64,000 nucleotides of DNA from Nocardioides_C sp963700955 (GTDB taxonomy: Bacteria > Actinomycetota > Actinomycetes > Propionibacteriales > Nocardioidaceae), in assembly GCA_963700955.1 (NCBI GenBank), contig CAVOZH010000012.1, positions 930,001 through 994,000 on the forward strand. The letters are read 5' to 3'. Under the pieces are notes generated by a model. It saw nothing but the letters and a program-made list of their open reading frames with translations. It searched no databases and was not told the DNA's origin. Positions 49,199-57,354 of the stretch are shown here, one piece after another. Numbering within the stretch: position 1 is the stretch's first letter; each line of letters starts with the position of its first letter. The position numbers were made by a program, and so were the translations under genes.

Positions 49199-49230
49199 CG
49201 TCACGAACGTCCTGGCCCGCACCAACTAGG
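49199..49230 (+). pseudogene. C-terminal transposase scrap
   Basis: Reads DCVTNVLARTN and stop, nearly the same as the scrap at 26849-26904 (CVTNVLAEYN, stop). It suggests a vanished IS481-like insertion just beyond the LysR gene. Confidence 0.3.
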
Positions 49231-49333
49231 CATCACCACGAGCAACCTCGAGGGGACGCGGGCGACGCGGCCGCGCCCTCGGTGGATGACGCCCGTCAGT
49301 GCTGCGGGTGAACGCGCGAGTCCGCTGCGCGGC

Positions 49334-49501
49334 TCAGCGTCCGCCGAACAGCCTGCTGAGCCACCCGCCGCTCGAGGGCTGCTTGGCGTGACCGGAGCAA
49401 CGCTGGGAGGTGGGGACGCCGGCGAGGACTTGGTTGACGTGCTGGCCGCAGCCGGCCCAGGTCGTCTTGCCGCAGGTCTTGCAGTTGACTGCTCTGCACA
49501 T
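49334..49501 (-). CDS. Small Cys-rich protein (MCRAVNCKTCGKTTWAGCG type)
   Basis: A 55-residue protein beginning MCRAVNCKTCGKTTWAGCGQ and continuing HVNQVLAGVPTSQRCSGHAK with a C-terminal WLSRLFGGR. Five cysteines, including Cys-x2-Cys and a later Cys, plus His suggest a zinc ribbon-like metal site. It is a recurrent small actinobacterial protein of unknown function. GAGAACCACC-type leader and ATG 49501. Placement beside CcdA/DsbA-type genes hints at a redox or metal role. Confidence 0.75.
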   Translation of the reverse strand: MCRAVNCKTCGKTTWAGCGQHVNQVLAGVPTSQRCSGHAKQPSSGGWLSRLFGGR

Positions 49502-49599
49502 GGTGGTTCTCCATCGAGGATGGTTGTGGTGACAGGTGGTTGGGTCGGGAGCGCGGTCGTGCGATCGCGGAAGCCGCGGGCTGCTGACCGGCCTCTCGT

Positions 49600-50490
49600 T
49601 CAGGACGAGCCGAGGTCGTGAGACTGGCCTTTCACCCCCGATCCGGGTGATGTCCGGGCCCGCCGCCACGCGATCACGCCGGCGAGCGCCGCAACCGCTG
49701 CCGGGAGGGTCCAGGCGGGGATCGCCGCGGTCAGCTGGCTGATGGCGTGCTGGGCGGCGAACTCGAGGTCGCTGGTGTCGCCGAGGCCGAGCACCGCCGT
49801 GATGCCTGCGGTGCCGTCGTAGCGCAGGAACAGGATGCCGATGACGACAAACAGCACCCCGGACACCAGCGAGGTGCTGTGCACCCGGGCCGGGCCGAGC
49901 TGCAGCGTCTTCCCGCGCAGCCACCGCTTGCCCCCTAGGTCGAGCCGGTCCCACAGGGCCGCGAGCACGAACAGGGGTGCAGCCATCCCGAGCGCGTACG
50001 TCGCCAGCAGTAGACCGCCGCTCAGCGGGGAGTGCTGGGTGGCGGCCATCGTGAGGATTGCGCCGAGCACGGGACCGGAGCAGAACCCGGCGAGTCCGTA
50101 CACCGCACCGAGCACGACCGTGGAGGCCCAGGTACCGGTGGAGCTGCCGCCGCCCGGTCGGCTGGACCAGGCCTGGAGCGGGCCCGCGAACGGCATCGCG
50201 AAGCCGCGGCCGACCAGCTGGATCAGGCCGAGGCCGATGATGGTCCAGCCGGCGACCGTGATGAGCAGGCTCCGGTGGCCGTAGAACAGCGAGGAGGCGG
50301 CTGCGGCCCCGGTCCCGAGCGGCACCAGCGTGAGCAGCAGCCCCGCGTAGAACGCTGCCGTGCGGAGCAGCAGGGCGCTGCGGCTGGCGAAGGCGTAGGC
50401 GAAGAACGACGGGAGCAGCAGGGCGCTGCACGGCGAGAGCAGCGCCAGCACCCCTGCGGCGAACGCGGCGAGCAGGCTGACGTCCGTCAT
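49600..50490 (-). CDS. ccdA: CcdA-type thiol-disulphide transmembrane reductase
   Basis: A 296-residue membrane protein with six to eight helices. The two redox cysteines lie in VLALLSPCSALLLPSFFAYA (helix 1) and GLAGFCSGPVLGAILTMA (helix 4), the CcdA pattern. It moves electrons from cytoplasmic thioredoxin to extracytoplasmic thiol proteins, for example for cytochrome c maturation or DsbA-like partners. Its ATG overlaps the stop of the DsbA-like gene by four bases (ATGA), so the two are translationally coupled. Confidence 0.9.
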   Translation of the reverse strand: MTDVSLLAAFAAGVLALLSPCSALLLPSFFAYAFASRSALLLRTAAFYAGLLLTLVPLGTGAAAASSLFYGHRSLLITVAGWTIIGLGLIQLVGRGFAMPFAGPLQAWSSRPGGGSSTGTWASTVVLGAVYGLAGFCSGPVLGAILTMAATQHSPLSGGLLLATYALGMAAPLFVLAALWDRLDLGGKRWLRGKTLQLGPARVHSTSLVSGVLFVVIGILFLRYDGTAGITAVLGLGDTSDLEFAAQHAISQLTAAIPAWTLPAAVAALAGVIAWRRARTSPGSGVKGQSHDLGSS

Positions 50491-51227
50491 CGGGCTCGGG
50501 CGGCGGCCTGTTCGATGGCCTGCACGAACACCTCCGTCGGCTGTGCCCCCATGATCGGCTGCCCGTTCACCAGGAACGCGGGCGTGCCGGTGACCCCGAT
50601 GGACTGCCCCTCCCGGAAGTCCTTGCTGACCGCGGCGGAGACCTCACCCGAGTACAGGTCATTGCGGAACCGGTTCGCGTCCACGCCGATCTTCGCCGCC
50701 ACCGACTCGAGGTAGTCCTGGTCCAGCTTCCCGCTGTTGGGCGGCTGCTGGTGGGCGTACATGGCGTCGTGGAACTCCCAGAACTTGCCCTGGGCTGCGG
50801 CGGCACGACCGGCGTGGGCCGCGGCCATCGACTCCGAGCCGAGGTAGGGGAAGTCGCGCCACTCGATGCGCAGGGTGCCGTCCTCGACGAACCGCTTGAC
50901 CAGCTCCGGCTCGGTGTCGCGGGCGAATTTCCCGCAGAACGGGCACTGGAAGTCGGAGTACTCCACCAGCACCACCGGCGCGTCGACGTCACCGACCGCG
51001 AGCGGGTCGCCGGCATCGCGTCGGACCACCTTCAGCAGCGGGTCGTTCTTGTCCAGCGGCGGACGGCCCCCCTGCGGGGAGGTTTCGGTAGCGGCCTGGG
51101 CGGGTTCGGTTTCGGCGTCCGGGGCGGGGCTGAAGGCGATCACCGCCGCGATCACGGCTGCGACAAGGGCCAGCACTGCCGGGATCGTTGCCTTTCTACG
51201 GGCAGGGGTGGTGCGACCGTCTGGCAT
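50487..51227 (-). CDS. DsbA-family extracytoplasmic thioredoxin-like protein
   Basis: A 246-residue protein: membrane anchor KATIPAVLALVAAVIAAVIA, a Pro/Glu-rich linker, then the thioredoxin fold with the active site VEYSDFQCPFCGKFARDTEP, the helical insert AHAGRAAAAQGKFWEFHDAM and the cis-Pro loop IGVTGTPAFLVNGQPIMGA. It oxidises or isomerises disulphides in exported proteins. Directly upstream of and coupled to CcdA, which would reduce it. Start at ATG 51227 precedes the anchor. Confidence 0.92.
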   Translation of the reverse strand: MPDGRTTPARRKATIPAVLALVAAVIAAVIAFSPAPDAETEPAQAATETSPQGGRPPLDKNDPLLKVVRRDAGDPLAVGDVDAPVVLVEYSDFQCPFCGKFARDTEPELVKRFVEDGTLRIEWRDFPYLGSESMAAAHAGRAAAAQGKFWEFHDAMYAHQQPPNSGKLDQDYLESVAAKIGVDANRFRNDLYSGEVSAAVSKDFREGQSIGVTGTPAFLVNGQPIMGAQPTEVFVQAIEQAAARAR

Positions 51228-51256
51228 CTCGGTTCTCCTCGGGGTGCTTGGGCGGT

Positions 51257-51778
51257 TCAGGACACAGGAGTGTCGGGGGCGGGGACCTGGTCGACGGTGC
51301 CGCTCGACCGTCGCACAGCGCAGGAGCGCTCTCCTTGCAGCCGGGCGCGGAGAGCCCAGGCGAGTACGACGACAGCGACCACCTGGAGCAGCGGCTGCAA
51401 CGGCTCGAACCACGTGATGGCGCCGGAGGTGCCGAGGGCGAGAAGGACCAGCTTGTTGCACACCGGGCAGCCGACGGCGAAGAAGGTGAGCAAACCGCCG
51501 AGGTAGCCGCCCCGGCCCGGGTTCTTGTCCTCCTCCGGCGCGGGAGGGGCGGCGACGTAGGTGGCGGTGAGGAGGCCAGCGAGCGCGGAGGAGACCGCCA
51601 GGGCCGGCCAGGCCCACCAGGTGGGTGGAATCTGGCGCGAGAACAGCGGGGTGTCGATCAGGTCGGTGGGGACCGCGATGAACAGCGCGTAGAGGACCGC
51701 CGAGCCGACCGCAACGAGCCACCGGCGCAGCGGCCAGGCAGGACCCCGCTGCCTGACCGGGGGAACCGCCGTGCTCAC
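51257..51778 (-). CDS. Integral membrane protein with CPVC motif (thiol-redox membrane protein)
   Basis: A 173-residue protein with four membrane helices (WLVAVGSAVLYALFIAVPTD, WWAWPALAVSSALAGLLTAT, LLTFFAVGCPVCNKLVLLAL, LQPLLQVVAVVVLAWALR). The CPVCNK motif at the end of helix 3 is a probable redox pair, as in VKOR- or MauE-like membrane proteins, though the family is not certain. GTG 51778 overlaps the stop of the upstream ArsR-rhodanese gene by four bases, placing it in the same operon as the DsbA-CcdA pair. Confidence 0.7.
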   Translation of the reverse strand: MSTAVPPVRQRGPAWPLRRWLVAVGSAVLYALFIAVPTDLIDTPLFSRQIPPTWWAWPALAVSSALAGLLTATYVAAPPAPEEDKNPGRGGYLGGLLTFFAVGCPVCNKLVLLALGTSGAITWFEPLQPLLQVVAVVVLAWALRARLQGERSCAVRRSSGTVDQVPAPDTPVS

Positions 51779-52467
51779 GCACCCACCTCCACCGGAAGGC
51801 CGTGGACCCGCCACTCCAGGAGCCCGTCCTCCAGCCGTCGCGCCTGCCGGCCGTGCGCCTTGAGCAGCCGCACGGCATCGTGAGCGAGGACGCAGTAGGC
51901 CCCGCGGCAGTAAGCCACCACCTCGGCGTCCGCGGGAAGGTCCGCGAGCGCATCCAGGCCCTCGGCCAGGTCGGCGAACGGCACCGACCGCGAGCCGGGG
52001 ATGTGCCCGGCCGCGTACTCCTCGGCGGGTCGCACGTCGAGCAGGGACACCCGGCCTGCGGCGAGCAGGTCGAGCAGCTCCTCCCGGGAGACCTCGGTGA
52101 CCTCGGCGTCGGAGTCGCCCAGCGCGCCCACCCCGAGATAGGAGCGCAGGGCCCGCTCGACGTCGGAGGAGTGCTCTCGCGCCACGGTCCGCATCGACGC
52201 GTAGAGGCGCACCACATCGTCCCCGGCGAGGCGATAGTAGATACGGGTCCCCTCCCGTCGCGTGGTCACCAGGTTGGTCAGCTTGAGGACCTGCAGGTGT
52301 GCCGATGCGGTGCTCACGCCAAGACCCGCCTGCCGCGCCAGCGACTCGACGGTCCGCTCGCCCTGGCTCAGCAGGTCGATCAGCTCGAGCCGCTTCGCAC
52401 TGCCGAATGCCTTGCCGACGACGGCGAGCCGGTCGAACAAGGCGCTCTTGGCGTCCCGATCCTCCAT
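51775..52467 (-). CDS. ArsR regulator fused to rhodanese domain
   Basis: A 230-residue fusion. Residues 1-95 are an ArsR winged helix (FGSAKRLELIDLLSQGERTV, AGLGVSTASAHLQVLKLTNL, REGTRIYYRLAGDDVVRLYA). From about 125 a rhodanese domain follows: GRVSLLDVRPAEEYAAGHIP, GSRSVPFADLAEGLDALADL and the loop VVAYCRGAYCVLAHDAVRLL with catalytic Cys. The rhodanese part may accept a sulfane sulfur and signal to the DNA-binding part. ATG 52467 has GGAGG five bases upstream. First gene of the membrane-CPVC/DsbA/CcdA operon. Confidence 0.9.
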   Translation of the reverse strand: MEDRDAKSALFDRLAVVGKAFGSAKRLELIDLLSQGERTVESLARQAGLGVSTASAHLQVLKLTNLVTTRREGTRIYYRLAGDDVVRLYASMRTVAREHSSDVERALRSYLGVGALGDSDAEVTEVSREELLDLLAAGRVSLLDVRPAEEYAAGHIPGSRSVPFADLAEGLDALADLPADAEVVAYCRGAYCVLAHDAVRLLKAHGRQARRLEDGLLEWRVHGLPVEVGA

Positions 52468-52487
52468 GCACTCCTCCAAAGTTCTTT

Positions 52488-52508
52488 GGAATATCGTACA
52501 TACATTCC
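52488..52508. promoter_or_regulatory. Possible ArsR operator upstream of the ArsR-rhodanese gene
   Basis: GGAAT (52488-52492) and ATTCC (52504-52508) form an inverted repeat around ATCGTACATAC, 21 bases from the start. The region is AT-richer than its surroundings, consistent with a promoter. Confidence 0.4.
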
Positions 52509-52540
52509 CGCACTGGGCTCAGCCCGGCTGGCCACAGCTA

Positions 52541-52572
52541 TGCCCGTACCCGTATTCGTATCCGTATCCGGC
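52541..52572. repeat. Short tandem repeat of CGTAYC/CGTATN hexamers
   Basis: Five consecutive near-identical hexamers (CCCGTA, CCCGTA, TTCGTA, TCCGTA, TCCGGC-like) in the gap between the ArsR-rhodanese gene and the next membrane gene. A minus-strand reading gives a GYGYEYGYG peptide, but no gene context supports it. Confidence 0.5.
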
Positions 52573-52625
52573 ATACGTCCGCCGCAACTCACTTCTGGGT
52601 CGGCGCGGACGTCGGAGAGGGCTGC

Positions 52626-53009
52626 CTACCGCGCCGGCGGTGTTGGGCAGGCGGCGGGCCCAAGCCGCTGGGTCAGCCCATAAAGGGTGACCGCGGCCGC
52701 CAGACCCGGTCCGACAAGGCTCGGGCCGTAGCTGCCCATCGCGAGCACCGAGCCGACCAGGCTGAGTCCGGCGACCGCCGCGCACGGTGAGCAGCCCAGG
52801 TCCGGTCGCCCCCCAGACACGGGGACGTAGGAGGCGAGCACCGCCGCACCCAGCGCCGCGGCGACCAGCCCCAGGACCAGCCACGCGGCCGCCAGCTCCC
52901 CGGCGGGCACCCCGGCGGCGCGGACGTAGCCGGCCGCGAGCAATGGCGTCGCCGCGGCCATCACGGCCACCCGCCTGCGGGTGCCCAGCGTGGCGATGGT
53001 CTGCAGCAT
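52626..53009 (-). CDS. Integral membrane protein with GCSPC motif
   Basis: A 127-residue protein with four hydrophobic segments (VAVMAAATPLLAAGYV, GELAAAWLVLGLVAAALGAA, AAVAGLSLVGSVLAMGSYGP, GPGLAAAVTLYGLTQRLG). The loop DLGCSPCAAVAG has a Cys-x-x-Cys that could be redox-active or bind metal. ATG 53009 lies back to back with the rhodanese promoter and may share its regulation. Function unknown. Confidence 0.65.
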   Translation of the reverse strand: MLQTIATLGTRRRVAVMAAATPLLAAGYVRAAGVPAGELAAAWLVLGLVAAALGAAVLASYVPVSGGRPDLGCSPCAAVAGLSLVGSVLAMGSYGPSLVGPGLAAAVTLYGLTQRLGPAACPTPPAR

Positions 53010-53080
53010 GGTCTGGCCTCCGTGGTCTCGAGCCGACCGGTGGCTTGGCTGCACCGTTCCGGTCGGCTATCGTCCACAGC

Positions 53081-53096
53081 ATACCCCCTGGGGTAT
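53081..53096. promoter_or_regulatory. CsoR/CstR-type operator upstream of the rhodanese gene
   Basis: ATACCCC-CT-GGGGTAT, a perfect palindrome 38 bases before the rhodanese start and 72 from the divergent membrane-protein start. It matches the G/C-tract operator class bound by CsoR (copper) and CstR (persulfide) repressors; next to sulfur-transfer genes, CstR-type is more likely. No CsoR/CstR gene lies within the window. Confidence 0.75.
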
Positions 53097-53133
53097 TTCT
53101 TTTGGAGTTGTGTCTGTGATGGAGGAAGCGTTC

Positions 53134-53457
53134 ATGCGAGAAGTGACGGTTGCCGCCCTCGCCGCCGCCCACGCCGACGGCGCGTTCGTGCTCGACGTCC
53201 GCGACCCCGGCGAGTACGAGGCCGGCCACATCCCCGGGGTCACCCTGATCCCGGCTGACCAGGTGCCCGCCCGGTGGCGCGAGCTGCCACGCCGCGGCCC
53301 CGTCTACGTGGTGTGCGCCTCCGGCAACCGCAGCCTCACCGTGGCGGCCCAGCTCGCCGCGGCCGGGTTCGAGGCCCGCTCGGTGGCCGGCGGCACCGCC
53401 GGCTGGGAACAGTCAGGCCGGCCGCTGGTGCGCGGCACCCGCGCCAACGTCGCCTGA
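53134..53457 (+). CDS. Single-domain rhodanese (sulfurtransferase)
   Basis: A 107-residue rhodanese: DGAFVLDVRDPGEYEAGHIP, GVTLIPADQVPARWRELPRR, active loop VYVVCASGNRSLTVAAQLAA with catalytic Cys in CASGNRS, and the closing GGTAGWEQSGRPLVRG. It transfers sulfane sulfur between thiols in the cytoplasm. GGAGGAAG seven bases ahead supports ATG 53134. The CsoR/CstR-type palindrome in its promoter indicates induction by persulfide or a related signal. Confidence 0.92.
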   Translation: MREVTVAALAAAHADGAFVLDVRDPGEYEAGHIPGVTLIPADQVPARWRELPRRGPVYVVCASGNRSLTVAAQLAAAGFEARSVAGGTAGWEQSGRPLVRGTRANVA

Positions 53458-53536
53458 CCACCACCTGCGGTCCCCGGCCGCCCCGTCGCACCCACACTCG
53501 TCGCACCCACCAGTCCGCTCCCCCCAGGCGTCGGTG

Positions 53537-53640
53537 GTCCCCGCCGGGCCGATCAAGTGCGCCGGTGCGCCGCAGAAGATCGCCTATCTCGCCGCGGACC
53601 ACTGGCGCCGCGAAGGCGGGCTCGACGCCATCGACGTCCA
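53537..53640 (+). pseudogene. Sulfide:quinone oxidoreductase-like fragment
   Basis: Reads PAGPIKCAGAPQKIAYLAAD then HWRREGGLDAIDVHP, the conserved second-Cys region (PIKCAGAPQKI) of FAD-dependent sulfide:quinone/flavocytochrome c sulfide dehydrogenases. Both sides are missing; the following plus-strand text (FLLDLRERLQRHPWLPAWIY) is unrelated or unrecognised. The rest of 53458-53843 holds no other gene. It suggests the sulfur operon once included a sulfide oxidase. Confidence 0.65.
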
Positions 53641-53843
53641 CCCGGAACCGACGCCATCCTGGGCTACGAACTTCCTGCTGGATCTACGTGAGCGGCTTCA
53701 ACGGCATCCGTGGCTGCCGGCATGGATCTACACCGGGCCGCTGGAGCCGGCGCAGGCAAAGGTCCGCGCCAGGTGCGAAGAAGTCGTTGAACGCAAGGTC
53801 GGCCGCGTGTCGTGCTGGTTGGTCTCCCTGACCGTCGGACAGG

Positions 53844-56486
53844 TCATGCTCCACCGTCCTTGTCGGTGGCCGAGCGCAGGGTGCCGAGCGCGTCGAGGAG
53901 GACGTCATAGCGCTGCTGGAGCGCGGTGAGCTCGGCTATGGCCTGCTCGTACAGTTTGCGGTAGTCCTCTCGCTCATCGACCGCGGTCCGCAGCACCTCT
54001 AGCGCCGCGTGGGGGTCGAGCCTAGGACTGCCATCGGGGGCGGGGCCCATGTCGGCACTCGTCGTCGGGGCGAGTGTCGCGACCTGACCGGACAACAGCG
54101 CAGGCGGTGAGCCGTTGCTGTGTGCCGTGGCGACGTGTCGTGGCAGAGCGGTGGCCGGGTCGAGGGCGTCAAGCTCCTGCTCGAATGGGTCGAACGGGGC
54201 GGGTTCGAGCTCGATCTTGGGCAGCAGCCGGTCCAGCCAGCGGGGGATGTACCAGGCGACGCGGCCGGCGACCGCCATGAGCGCGGGCACCAGGACTAGG
54301 CGGACGATGGTCGCGTCGATGGCGATGGCGACCGCGAGGCCGAACCCGAACAGGTTGACGACTCGCTCGTCGTTGAGCTGGAAGCTGGAGAAGACGACGA
54401 CCATGACGGCGGCCGCGGCGGTGATCACCCGCGCGGTCGCTGCGATGCCGTCGGCCACGGCCGGTCCGGCCTTTCCGGTACGCAGGTACTCCTCGCGGAC
54501 CCGGCTGAGCAGGAACACCTCATAGTCCATGGAGAGCCCGAAGAGGACGGCGAACAGCATCATCGGTGCGAACGACTCGATCGGTCCGGGTTGCGCGCCG
54601 ACGAGGTCAGCGAGCCAGCCCCACTGGAACACCGCGACCACGGCGCCGTAGGCAGCGCCGACAGACAGCAGGTTCATCAACGCGGCCTTGATCGGCACGA
54701 AGATGGAGCGGAACTCGACCAGCAGGAGCAAGAAGCTCAAGCCGACCACGAATGCCATGAACCAGCCCATGCGCTCGGCGAGCTTGTCGGCCAGGTCGAT
54801 CGAGGTCGCGGTAGCGCCGCCGACGTGGACCTCGGATGCGGCGGGCTGGTCGAGGAGCACGCCGCCGCGGAGCCGGTGCACCAGGTCCTCGGTGGCCTTC
54901 GTGTCCGGGGAGGTGGTCGGCACCACGGTCAGTACGGCGGTGTCGCCGGCCTCGTTGACCGCCGGAGGCGCCACCTGCTCCACACCCCTGACGTCGGCGA
55001 TCTCGGAAGCCAGCTCCGTGGCTGCGCGCTGGGTCTGGCCCGGAGTGCTGGATGGGTACTCGGCCGTGACCAGCAGGGGCCCGCTCCAGCCGGCACCGAA
55101 GTCTTCCTTGACCAGCTCGTAGGCTGCACGCTCGGTGCTGCCCTGGGGTGCGGAGCCGTCGTCGGCGGTCCCGAGCCGGAGGTCCAGCAGCGGGTAAGCC
55201 ATGGTGGCGAGCAGCGCGACCGCTGCGATCAGGTAGGGCCAAGGCCGGCGCTGTACGTGCCTGGTCCACCGGTGCCAGCCACTGACGTGCCCGCCATCGT
55301 GGTCGAGCCGGGAGCGGCGCACCCGGAACCGGTCCAGACTCTCGCCGAACACGGCCAGCAGCGCGGGCAGCAGGGTGACGGCGGCGAGCAGGGTCGTGGC
55401 GACCGTGATCGCGCTGGCCAGACCCAACGTGGAGACGAACGGGATCCCGATCGCGTACAGAGACAAGATCGCGATGACCACCGTCGTCCCGGCCACCAGC
55501 ACGGACCTGCCGGCCGTGGTCAGCGCAATCGGGATGGACTCGGCCGCCTTGTGGCCGATGGCCAGGCCCTCTCGATGCCGGGTGACCACGAGCAAGGCGT
55601 AGTCGATGCCCACGCCGAGCCCGATCATCGCCGCCACCACCGGCCCTGCGGTTCCGATCGAGACATACTCGGCAAGCAGGTGGATGATGCCCATGCCGAG
55701 ACCGAGCGCCATGACCGCGGTCATCAGCGGGACCAGCATCGCGAACACCGACCCGAACGCGACCAGCAGCACCAGGACCGCCGCCGCCAGGCCGATCACC
55801 TCGCTGCCGGAAGGCCCCGACTCCGAGCTGAGGGCGGCACCGCCGAACTCCACCTGCACCCCGAGGTCCTCCACCTCGTCGAAGGCGGCCTGGGCCTCCT
55901 CGATCCGCTCTGCCTCGATGTCCGCGGCCCGATCGGCGAACCGCACCGTTGCGACCGCGGTGGTGTCGTCCGCCGAGACCATCCCCGGCTGCGCGGCAGC
56001 GACAGCCTTCTGGGTCACATCCGCCTTCTGACCGGACGTTGGAGCTCCGCTTTCACCGGCCGGCGTAGGGGCTGCACCGGGCTGCCGCTCGCCAGACACC
56101 GCAGCGTGACCCTGCCGATCACCCTGCTGCGCTGCCTGCCGCTCACCTTGCGGTTGCGGGTCGCCGTACGGCGACTGCACCGAGGCGACACCGTCCTGCT
56201 TGGCCACCTCGGCCAAGGCATCGTCGACCGCGCGCCGCACCTTCGCGCTCTTCACGCCGTTCTCGTTGTGGAGCACCACCTGCATGCCGTCGCCGGACAT
56301 CTGGGGAAACTTCTTCGCCAGCGTGTTGTAGGCAGCCTGGGAGTCGGCGTCCTCCACCGACAGGTCGTTGGAGAACGAGCCGCCCAGGCTCTGCCCAGCG
56401 GCCGTGGCACCGACCACGACCAGCAGCCAGGTCACGATGACCAGCCACTTGTGGCGCACGGAGAAGGTGGCGAGGCTGCGCAGCAT
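53844..56486 (-). CDS. MMPL family RND-type transporter
   Basis: An 880-residue transporter with two six-helix repeats. The N-terminal helix is HKWLVIVTWLLVVVGATAAG; the conserved RND signatures are GLGVGIDYALLVVTRHREG and FGLSMDYEVFLLSRVREEYL. The first extracellular loop holds a low-complexity Gln/Gly/Pro stretch (about residues 110-160). The cytoplasmic tail ends in a predicted coiled coil (EREDYRKLYEQAIAELTALQ). MMPL proteins export lipids or hydrophobic drugs. Divergent from a TetR gene whose product probably represses it. ATG 56486 is right before the first helix. Confidence 0.92.
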   Translation of the reverse strand: MLRSLATFSVRHKWLVIVTWLLVVVGATAAGQSLGGSFSNDLSVEDADSQAAYNTLAKKFPQMSGDGMQVVLHNENGVKSAKVRRAVDDALAEVAKQDGVASVQSPYGDPQPQGERQAAQQGDRQGHAAVSGERQPGAAPTPAGESGAPTSGQKADVTQKAVAAAQPGMVSADDTTAVATVRFADRAADIEAERIEEAQAAFDEVEDLGVQVEFGGAALSSESGPSGSEVIGLAAAVLVLLVAFGSVFAMLVPLMTAVMALGLGMGIIHLLAEYVSIGTAGPVVAAMIGLGVGIDYALLVVTRHREGLAIGHKAAESIPIALTTAGRSVLVAGTTVVIAILSLYAIGIPFVSTLGLASAITVATTLLAAVTLLPALLAVFGESLDRFRVRRSRLDHDGGHVSGWHRWTRHVQRRPWPYLIAAVALLATMAYPLLDLRLGTADDGSAPQGSTERAAYELVKEDFGAGWSGPLLVTAEYPSSTPGQTQRAATELASEIADVRGVEQVAPPAVNEAGDTAVLTVVPTTSPDTKATEDLVHRLRGGVLLDQPAASEVHVGGATATSIDLADKLAERMGWFMAFVVGLSFLLLLVEFRSIFVPIKAALMNLLSVGAAYGAVVAVFQWGWLADLVGAQPGPIESFAPMMLFAVLFGLSMDYEVFLLSRVREEYLRTGKAGPAVADGIAATARVITAAAAVMVVVFSSFQLNDERVVNLFGFGLAVAIAIDATIVRLVLVPALMAVAGRVAWYIPRWLDRLLPKIELEPAPFDPFEQELDALDPATALPRHVATAHSNGSPPALLSGQVATLAPTTSADMGPAPDGSPRLDPHAALEVLRTAVDEREDYRKLYEQAIAELTALQQRYDVLLDALGTLRSATDKDGGA

Positions 56487-56510
56487 TGGGTGTCCCTTTC
56501 CCGAGGAACC

Positions 56511-56526
56511 GAGACGCTCTTGTCTC
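56511..56526. promoter_or_regulatory. TetR operator candidate between MMPL and TetR genes
   Basis: GAGAC-GCTCTT-GTCTC, an inverted repeat 25 bases upstream of the MMPL start within the 95-base divergent promoter region. Confidence 0.5.
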
Positions 56527-56581
56527 ATTTCGGCCACACTGTAACACCCTCGGTCGAGGGGCGACCGCTAGGCTGAGCGTC

Positions 56582-57184
56582 ATGCGGGTCGACGGTGCGG
56601 AGCAGGCGCGGGCCGACGCGCAACGCAACCGGGCCGCCATCCTGGACGCCGCAGCCGACGTGCTGGCCGTCCAGCCCTCCGCCTCCCTGTCCGAGGTGGC
56701 CACCCGCGCCGGACTAGGCCGGGCCACCCTCTACCGACACTTCGAGAACCGCGACGCGCTGCGGGCGGCGATCCGCGAGGAGGCGCTGGCCCGAGCAGCG
56801 AACGCCCTTGCCGAAGCCGACCTGGACAGCTGCCCGACCCGTGAGGGGGTCCGCCGCGCGGCGTCGGTGCTGGTTCCGCTCGGTATGCGGTTCCGGATCC
56901 TGCTGACCGAAGGAGCCGACGCGAACCCGGACTTCCTGGCCGCCCGCGACCAAGCGCTCCGCCCCCTGTGGGAACTCCTAGCGCGCGCCATCGCAGCCGG
57001 TGACCTCGACCCGCGCGCCGACCCGCGATGGCTCGGGATGGTGCTCGCCGGGCTGCTCACCAGCGCGGTCCGGTCCGCCGCCGAAGGCGTCATCACCCCA
57101 GCCGACGCCGGTGACCTTGTGTGCCGCGCCCTGTTCGACGGGTTCGGCCAGCATCAAGAACCGGCCACGACGGCCAGTACCTAA
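56582..57184 (+). CDS. TetR family transcriptional regulator (MMPL-linked)
   Basis: A 200-residue regulator: QRNRAAILDAAADVLAVQPS, ASLSEVATRAGLGRATLYRH and FENRDALRAAIREEALARAA form the N-terminal helix-turn-helix; the C-terminal domain (FLAARDQALRPLWELLARAI ... DPRWLGMVLAGLLTSAVRSA) is of the TetR_C type common near exporters. Divergent from the MMPL transporter, so it likely represses it until a substrate binds. ATG 56582 matches the usual start of the first helix. Confidence 0.92.
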   Translation: MRVDGAEQARADAQRNRAAILDAAADVLAVQPSASLSEVATRAGLGRATLYRHFENRDALRAAIREEALARAANALAEADLDSCPTREGVRRAASVLVPLGMRFRILLTEGADANPDFLAARDQALRPLWELLARAIAAGDLDPRADPRWLGMVLAGLLTSAVRSAAEGVITPADAGDLVCRALFDGFGQHQEPATTAST

Positions 57185-57354
57185 CCCAGCGAAAGGGCTT
57201 CTGACCTGCGGTTTTACGTCGTATCGGGGCCTGGACTCCGGTCCACGAGACTCTGCCGAGGCGCTCTCGCTGCGATCACCGCGGGGACATCGCTCCAAGA
57301 GATTTTGCTTGAACGCTCTTGTAATGAAAACGAGCCGGTTCCACCATAAGGGAC

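Noticed and set aside
57290..57345. GCTC...GAGC inverted repeat upstream of the hemerythrin-linked TetR
   Set aside because: Only 6 of 8 arm positions pair; too weak to call an operator.
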